DNA of 64,000 nt from NCBI GenBank assembly GCA_029907475.1, contig JARYLU010000013.1, positions 1-64,000 of the forward strand, written 5' to 3'. Shown piece after piece: positions 59,410-64,000 of this stretch. The translations under genes were made by a program, and so were the position numbers. Numbering within the stretch: position 1 is the stretch's first letter; every line of letters starts with the position of its first letter. The DNA is from Bacillota bacterium (lineage in GTDB: Bacteria; Bacillota; DSM-12270; Thermacetogeniales; Thermacetogeniaceae). The notes under the pieces were generated by a model that worked only from the letters and a program-made list of their open reading frames with translations, had not been told where the DNA came from and did no database searches.

Positions 59410-60099
59410 TTGTGGGAATCTATTGTTAGCGGCTTTACCCAGCTTTTGCAATATTTTTACCTTCTGACTGAGTATTTAAAGATCCCAAACTACGGGCTGG
59501 CGATTATATTTTTTACACTTGCCGTGAAAAGCGTTCTTTTCCCGCTGACTGCCAAACAGATGCGTTCAATGCGGGTGATTCAAGAGCTCCAACCAAAAAT
59601 CAAGGCAATTCAAGAGAAGTACCGGGACAAACCGGAAAAAGCGCAGCAGGCCGTGATGAACCTTTATAAAGAGGCGGGAGCCAATCCGCTTTCGGGATGT
59701 TTACCTCTCCTGGTCCAGATGCCGATTTTGTTTGCTTTATACCAGGCACTACTCCATTTTCCTTTTAGCGTAGTGGAACACACCCGCTTTTTGTGGATAC
59801 CTAACCTTGCCCATCCCGACTTGATCGGGTTGCCGGTCCTGGTAGTGATCACAACTTTCTTTCAGCAGTATGTCACGAGTCTTACGACAACCGGTAAAAT
59901 CGACTCCAACCAGCGGATGATGCTCTATTTTATGCCTCTTGTCATCGGCTGGCTCGCGCGTTCCTTTCCGGCCGGTTTATCCTTATACTGGGTGACTTTT
60001 AGCTTTTTAGGGATTATTGAACAGTTTATTATCAAACGGTATGTCCGGATTGGAAGGGAGCAGAGTGTCAGCAATGAGGTGGGTCGAAGCAGAGGGTAA
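59410..60099 (+). CDS. yidC: membrane protein insertase YidC/SpoIIIJ
   Basis: 229 residues, the short Gram-positive form. Five predicted membrane segments include YGLAIIFFTLAVKSVLFPL and CLPLLVQMPILFALYQALL. KQMRSMRVIQELQPKIKAIQEKY is the cytoplasmic hairpin and the SFPAGLSLYWVTF segment follows. No lipoprotein Cys is at the start. TTG 59410 is used; a strong AAGGAGGTGA at 59361 has no well-spaced start of its own. It inserts proteins with or without Sec; in spore formers one paralogue is needed in sporulation. It overlaps jag. Confidence 0.93.
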   Translation: MWESIVSGFTQLLQYFYLLTEYLKIPNYGLAIIFFTLAVKSVLFPLTAKQMRSMRVIQELQPKIKAIQEKYRDKPEKAQQAVMNLYKEAGANPLSGCLPLLVQMPILFALYQALLHFPFSVVEHTRFLWIPNLAHPDLIGLPVLVVITTFFQQYVTSLTTTGKIDSNQRMMLYFMPLVIGWLARSFPAGLSLYWVTFSFLGIIEQFIIKRYVRIGREQSVSNEVGRSRG

Positions 60100-60694
60100 C
60101 ACCGTTGATGAGGCTGTAAAAACTGCGCTTAAAGAACTGGACGCAAAGAGAGACGAGGTCGAGGTCGATATTTTAGATGCCGGAACGCGCGGATTTCTGG
60201 GTATTTTGAAGGGCAGGCAGGCGCGCGTCCGCGTCAGGCTTCTGGTAAACCCTGAGCAGCTGATTGAGGTTTTTTTAAAAAGCGTGGTTAAGGCGATGGG
60301 CCTGGACGTATCTTTTTGTGTGACAAGAGCGGGCGAATACTGGCACGTCGACTTCGAGGGACCGGATGTAAGAATATTAATCGGGCGCCGGGGAGATACT
60401 TTAGATGCTCTCCAGTTGCTGGTGAATCTCGTCATCGGCCGGCGTTGCGAAGAAAAAGAGCGTGTTATTCTCGACGCCGAGGGATACCGGCAGCGCCGGG
60501 AAGAAACGCTGAGGCGCTTAGCCCGCAGGATTTCCGAGCGGGTGCGGCGCTTTAGAAGGGATGTTGCTTTAGAGCCGATGACGCCCCAGGAACGGCGCGT
60601 CATTCACATGGAGCTCCAGGAAAATCCCTGGGTGTATACCATCAGCCAGGGGGAAGAGCCGTACCGGAAGGTGATTATTTGCCTGCGCCGGTAA
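60065..60694 (+). CDS. jag: RNA-binding protein Jag (KhpB/SpoIIIJ-associated)
   Basis: 209 residues from GTG 60065 (GGAAGGGAG upstream). The N-terminal Jag domain (VEAEGNTVDEAVKTALKEL..GTRGFLGIL) is followed by a KH domain with LIGRRGDTLDALQLLVNL and a C-terminal R3H domain (RRVIHMELQENPWVYTISQGEEPYRKV). It binds RNA and is linked to cell-wall and division control in Firmicutes. The start lies inside the end of yidC. Confidence 0.95.
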   Translation: MSAMRWVEAEGNTVDEAVKTALKELDAKRDEVEVDILDAGTRGFLGILKGRQARVRVRLLVNPEQLIEVFLKSVVKAMGLDVSFCVTRAGEYWHVDFEGPDVRILIGRRGDTLDALQLLVNLVIGRRCEEKERVILDAEGYRQRREETLRRLARRISERVRRFRRDVALEPMTPQERRVIHMELQENPWVYTISQGEEPYRKVIICLRR

Positions 60695-60842
60695 CTTCCT
60701 GCACCGGCAGCTGCAAGGGGTGCTCTCCTTTGTTTTTCTTTTATAGAAATGAGGGACTTCAGGGAAGGCCCTTTTTCTTTTTGGCAGGCACTGTGAGGCC
60801 CAAAACGATCCAAAACAATACCATATTATGGGGGGCTGTTTA

Positions 60843-62234
60843 ATGGAGGCTCTCGAAAACGGCGATCTCATCGCTGCCCTGGGTACGCCGTTAGGCGAGG
60901 CAGCGCTCGGAATTGTCCGCCTCAGCGGTCGTGGTGCTGTTGAAATTGTTGAGCGGATTTTTTACCCCCGGCGCACGAATCTGAAGCTTACCGAAGTTCC
61001 CTCCCATACAATCCACCTGGGTGAGATCAGGACAGGAGATGGCAGGGTTCTGGATGAAGTCCTGGTAAGCGTGATGCGGGCGCCCCGAACCTACACCCGC
61101 GAAGATGTAGTCGAAATTTACTGCCACGGGGGAGTAATCCCTGTAAGGTCCGTGCTGGATCTTGTTTTAAAAGAGGGGGCGCGTTTGGCCGAACCAGGTG
61201 AATTTACGAAAAGGGCGTTTTTGAGCGGACGGGTTGACCTCGCCCAGGCGGAAGCTGTGCTCGATCTGATCAGAGCGCGCAGCGAAACCGGGAGGGAGCT
61301 GGCCTTAAAACAGCTCGGAGGGTCTGTTTCCCACACCATTACAGATTTGCGCAACAAGATAAAAAGCATCCTGGCGGAAGTGGAAGCCGAACTGGACTTC
61401 CCGGAGGATGTGGAACCACAGCCCAAGCAGGTCCGTCAAAAGAAAATTGCAGCATTGCTTGAAAAAGTAGATCACCTTGTCAGGGGAGGGCAGATCGGCC
61501 GTTTTTACCGCGAAGGGCTCGCGACGACCCTTGTGGGAAAACCGAATGTGGGAAAGTCCACTCTTTTAAACCTGTTGCTTGGAGAAGAAAGGGCACTTGT
61601 CACCGAAATTCCCGGAACCACGCGCGACCTGATTGAGGAGGTTGTTTTAATTAAGGGGATTCCCTTGCGATTGATTGATACGGCGGGGATCAGGGAGCAT
61701 GCCGGCGTTGTGGAGCGGTTGGGGATTGCCCGCGCCCGGGAGGCCGCGACCCGCGCCGACCTCGTGCTTGCAGTGCTGGATGCCGGCACGGGGGTATCGG
61801 ATGAAGACCGCCTTGTACTGGAACTACTCCAGGAAAAACGCGGCCTTGTGATTTTAAACAAGATCGACCTCCCGGAAAAGCGCTTGACAAAAAGCGACCT
61901 CGAACCCCTGGCAGGCGGCAAGCCCGTTGTGGAGATCTCGGCGCGTTTCGGCTGGGGCCGCGCTCTCCTGGAAGAAAAAATCTGGGAAGTAGTTGGAGCC
62001 GGGGTGGTTGCAGGCGAACCTGTGCTGATCACCAGGGCAAGGCACCAGGCCGCCTTAAAACGCGTTCGGGCGGCGCTGCAAGCCGCCGGGGAGACCCTGG
62101 CGGGAGACTGGCCGCTTGATTGTGTTGCGGTTGATTTATGGAACGCCTGGTTTGCCCTGGGCGAAATCACCGGGGATACGGTGAGCGAGGATGTAATCGA
62201 GGAAATTTTTAGCGAATTTTGCATTGGGAAGTGA
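60843..62234 (+). CDS. mnmE: tRNA modification GTPase MnmE
   Basis: 463 residues from ATG 60843 with GGGGGG upstream. The N-terminal folate-binding domain has EAALGIVRLSG. The G domain has GKPNVGKSTLLN (G1), the switch GTTRD, DTAGIRE (G3) and NKID (G4). It ends with the diagnostic CIGK. With MnmG it modifies the wobble uridine of some tRNAs. There is no mnmG in the window; rsmG starts next. Confidence 0.97.
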   Translation: MEALENGDLIAALGTPLGEAALGIVRLSGRGAVEIVERIFYPRRTNLKLTEVPSHTIHLGEIRTGDGRVLDEVLVSVMRAPRTYTREDVVEIYCHGGVIPVRSVLDLVLKEGARLAEPGEFTKRAFLSGRVDLAQAEAVLDLIRARSETGRELALKQLGGSVSHTITDLRNKIKSILAEVEAELDFPEDVEPQPKQVRQKKIAALLEKVDHLVRGGQIGRFYREGLATTLVGKPNVGKSTLLNLLLGEERALVTEIPGTTRDLIEEVVLIKGIPLRLIDTAGIREHAGVVERLGIARAREAATRADLVLAVLDAGTGVSDEDRLVLELLQEKRGLVILNKIDLPEKRLTKSDLEPLAGGKPVVEISARFGWGRALLEEKIWEVVGAGVVAGEPVLITRARHQAALKRVRAALQAAGETLAGDWPLDCVAVDLWNAWFALGEITGDTVSEDVIEEIFSEFCIGK

Positions 62235-62242
62235 GCCGGGCC

Positions 62243-62989
62243 GTGGGAAAAGTGGAGCCGAAAATCGAGTTCCTTGTGGCGGGAGCGCGCCAGTTGGGTA
62301 TTATTTTAGACCCACGCCAGCAGAGTCAGTTTCAAAATTATCTGGAAATCTTGCTGGAGTGGAACAAAAGAATGAACCTGGTCCGGTTTCGCACCCGTGA
62401 GGAATTAATCCGGAATCATTTCCTTGATTCTCTCTGGTGTACAGCAGGCTGTTCTTTTGAGAACGGCCGCCGCGTCCTCGACCTGGGCAGCGGGGCAGGT
62501 TTCCCGGGAATTCCCCTCAGCATTTCCTTCCCCGGTTTAAAGGTTTTTTTGCTGGAAGCGCAGCGCAAGCGCTGTGTTTTTTTGCGGGAAGCGTGCCGTC
62601 TGCTCGAGTTGTCTAACTGCACAATTTTGGCCGGGCGCGCTGAAAAACTGGCGCACCTCCCGCACCTGCGGGCGACTTTTGAGCGTGTTGTCGTAAGAGC
62701 CCTAGCCCGCCTGGTTGTGATCGTGGAATTTGCTCTTCCTTTCCTGACCTGCGGGGGTTTTCTTGTGGCGTTAAAGGGCAGGGATGTTGAAGAGGAATTA
62801 AAGGAAGCGGGGAACGCTTTAAAGATCCTGGGGGGCGAGATTGCCAGAGTAATCCCGTACCGCTTTCCGGGTGAAACCGGTAGGCACGTGGTTGTGGTGC
62901 ACAAGACAGCCCAGACCCCAGCTCCTTACCCCAGACGCCCCGGGCTTCCCGAGCGACGCCCCCTGTACGGAGTGCAGGAGAATGTCTAA
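62243..62989 (+). CDS. rsmG: 16S rRNA m7G527 methyltransferase RsmG (GidB)
   Basis: About 248 residues. LEILLEWNKRMNLVRFR, FLDSLWC and VLDLGSGAGFPGIPLSI (SAM site) are standard, as is VVVRALARLVVIVE. The start is uncertain: GTG 62243, GTG 62231 (overlapping the mnmE stop) and TTG 62219 are in frame; 62243 has the best spacing from GTGAG. The C-terminus after VVVHKTAQ is Pro/Arg-rich and extra. Confidence 0.94.
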   Translation: MGKVEPKIEFLVAGARQLGIILDPRQQSQFQNYLEILLEWNKRMNLVRFRTREELIRNHFLDSLWCTAGCSFENGRRVLDLGSGAGFPGIPLSISFPGLKVFLLEAQRKRCVFLREACRLLELSNCTILAGRAEKLAHLPHLRATFERVVVRALARLVVIVEFALPFLTCGGFLVALKGRDVEEELKEAGNALKILGGEIARVIPYRFPGETGRHVVVVHKTAQTPAPYPRRPGLPERRPLYGVQENV

Positions 62990-63037
62990 GCATGTCGAAG
63001 GAAAAAGATAATCTAGATTTTTTGGGAGGGTTATCCG

Positions 63038-63865
63038 GTGTGGAAGATTGCCCGGGGCAATGGGAGACGGGGGGAAGTTCAACATGTGGCCGTAAATAAG
63101 ATCAAGGTCGGCCACTTCCAGCCCCGCTTTCAAATTGATGAGGCGAATTTAACTGACCTCGTTGCTTCGATCCGCGAAGTGGGTGTCCTGCAGCCCGTAT
63201 TAGTCCGGCCGTGCGGCGGCGGTTATGAATTGATTGCCGGGGAAAGGCGCTTACGGGCGAGCATCCTGGCCGGCCTGAAACAAATTCCCGTTGTCGTTAA
63301 GGAGTTGAATGACGCCCAGGCAATGGAGGTCGCTTTAATAGAGAATATCCAGCGCCGGAGCCTCCATTTTTTTGAAGAGGCTGAGGGTTATGCCCGGTTG
63401 ATCAAGGAGTTTCGGCTAACTCAAACCGAAGTTGCCCGGCGGATGGGCCTGAGCCAGGGCGCGGTAGCCAACAAGTTACGGCTGTTAAGGCTCGATCCCG
63501 AGATCCGCCTCCAGGTTTATAAACTAAAGCTTACAGAACGCCACGCCCGTGCTCTGCTCGATTTGCCCGATAAAGACCTCCAGAAAAAAGTGCTTAACCT
63601 GGCGGCAACCCGTGAATTTAGCGTTTCCGAATGGGAGAAGGCGATCGAGGTCGAAAAGGATCAATTTATTTCCCGGGAAATAAAAAAAGGCAGGAAAAAG
63701 AAGATGAAGCCTTTGATTAAAGACCTGCGTCTCTTTATTAACTCCCTCGAACGGGGGGTAGAAACGCTGCGTGCCGCCGGTCTCGAGGTATCCCTGCACC
63801 ACCAGAAGGAGGGAAATGTTTTACGTATCATGATCGAGGTTATGTCAAGTGGTTCCCAGGGTTGA
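63038..63865 (+). CDS. noc: ParB-family nucleoid occlusion protein (Noc)
   Basis: 275 residues from GTG 63038 (GGGAGGG 7 nt upstream). The ParB N-terminal domain has LQPVLVRPCGGGYELIAGERRLRAS and ALIENIQRRSL (CTP-binding region). A helix-turn-helix follows (LTQTEVARRMGLSQGAVANKLRLL) and a C-terminal dimerisation part. The place right after rsmG fits Noc rather than Spo0J, which usually follows soj. Noc prevents division over the nucleoid. Confidence 0.85.
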   Translation: MWKIARGNGRRGEVQHVAVNKIKVGHFQPRFQIDEANLTDLVASIREVGVLQPVLVRPCGGGYELIAGERRLRASILAGLKQIPVVVKELNDAQAMEVALIENIQRRSLHFFEEAEGYARLIKEFRLTQTEVARRMGLSQGAVANKLRLLRLDPEIRLQVYKLKLTERHARALLDLPDKDLQKKVLNLAATREFSVSEWEKAIEVEKDQFISREIKKGRKKKMKPLIKDLRLFINSLERGVETLRAAGLEVSLHHQKEGNVLRIMIEVMSSGSQG

Positions 63866-64000
63866 GGTTAAATGGGATCGAGATTTCAATTGCTACGACT
63901 TTATGATTAAAGATTTAGAGGCGACTGTTGCCGATTATGAGGAATGCCTCCTGCGTATGTTTGCATCAACAGAAGCAAAAAGAGGCTACGCACCTTCTTG
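63849..64000 (+). CDS. possible gene start after noc (runs off the window)
   Basis: A frame open from GTG 63849 (overlapping the end of noc) or ATG 63903 to the right edge, 50 or 32 codons visible, including MIKDLEATVADYEECLLRMF. No good ribosome site precedes either start and no family is recognised. Confidence 0.3.
   Translation, partial: MVPRVEVKWDRDFNCYDFMIKDLEATVADYEECLLRMFASTEAKRGYAPS

Overview
The window reads as the chromosomal replication-origin region of a spore-forming, motile, probably thermophilic Gram-positive anaerobe of the Clostridia (Peptococcaceae/Thermoanaerobacter-like). The evidence is the gene order rpmH-rnpA-yidD-yidC-jag-mnmE-rsmG-noc on one side of dnaA and dnaN-recF-remB-gyrB-gyrA on the other, T-box regulation, spore-type GerPA/GerPF-like proteins, and GC-rich sequence with many GTG/TTG starts behind strong GGAGG ribosome sites. 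No species can be named from the sequence alone.

Layout. (1) 1-10.7 kb, minus strand: a tightly packed chemosensory operon: receptor, triple CheW, CheB, HEAT-repeat protein, CheR, response regulator, CheA, STAS protein, membrane receptor-like protein and a second response regulator cut by the window edge. A second, transmembrane receptor follows at 11.4-13.4 kb. A tetranucleotide tract, hairpins and an unexplained structured stretch lie between them. (2) 13.9-15.0 kb, plus: two overlapping GerPA/PF-like genes and an Hsp20-type protein. (3) 15.2-39 kb: an accessory and defence region. It holds a solitary DNA methyltransferase, a Uma2-type nuclease, a truncated membrane-protein gene, a minus-strand cassette (HTH protein, unknown protein, two BrxD-like ATPases) and, divergent from it, a type 3 BREX phage-defence operon (brxF-brxC-pglXI-[DUF5343-like]-[HEPN-like]-brxHII-pglZ-brxA-like). 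An AAA/DUF4143 ATPase follows, bracketed by an intact tRNA-Ser and a copy of part of it. (4) 39-46.7 kb, minus: tadA, five Ser/Arg tRNA genes, a serine operon (aminotransferase-serA-serS) behind a T-box leader, and pdxT/pdxS for vitamin B6. (5) 46.8-64 kb: gyrA, gyrB, remB, a TnpB-type IS200/IS605 element inserted between remB and recF, then dnaN, the origin, dnaA and the plus-strand rpmH-to-noc genes.

How the parts work together. The chemosensory operon has a kinase, adaptor, both adaptation enzymes and two single-domain regulators, so it is a complete signalling unit. The origin region carries DnaA boxes on both sides of dnaA. The BREX operon appears to be under a promoter overlapped by a perfect 19-bp palindrome. 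The best candidates for something undescribed are the two-ATPase cassette divergent from BREX and the DUF5343/HEPN pair built into the BREX operon.
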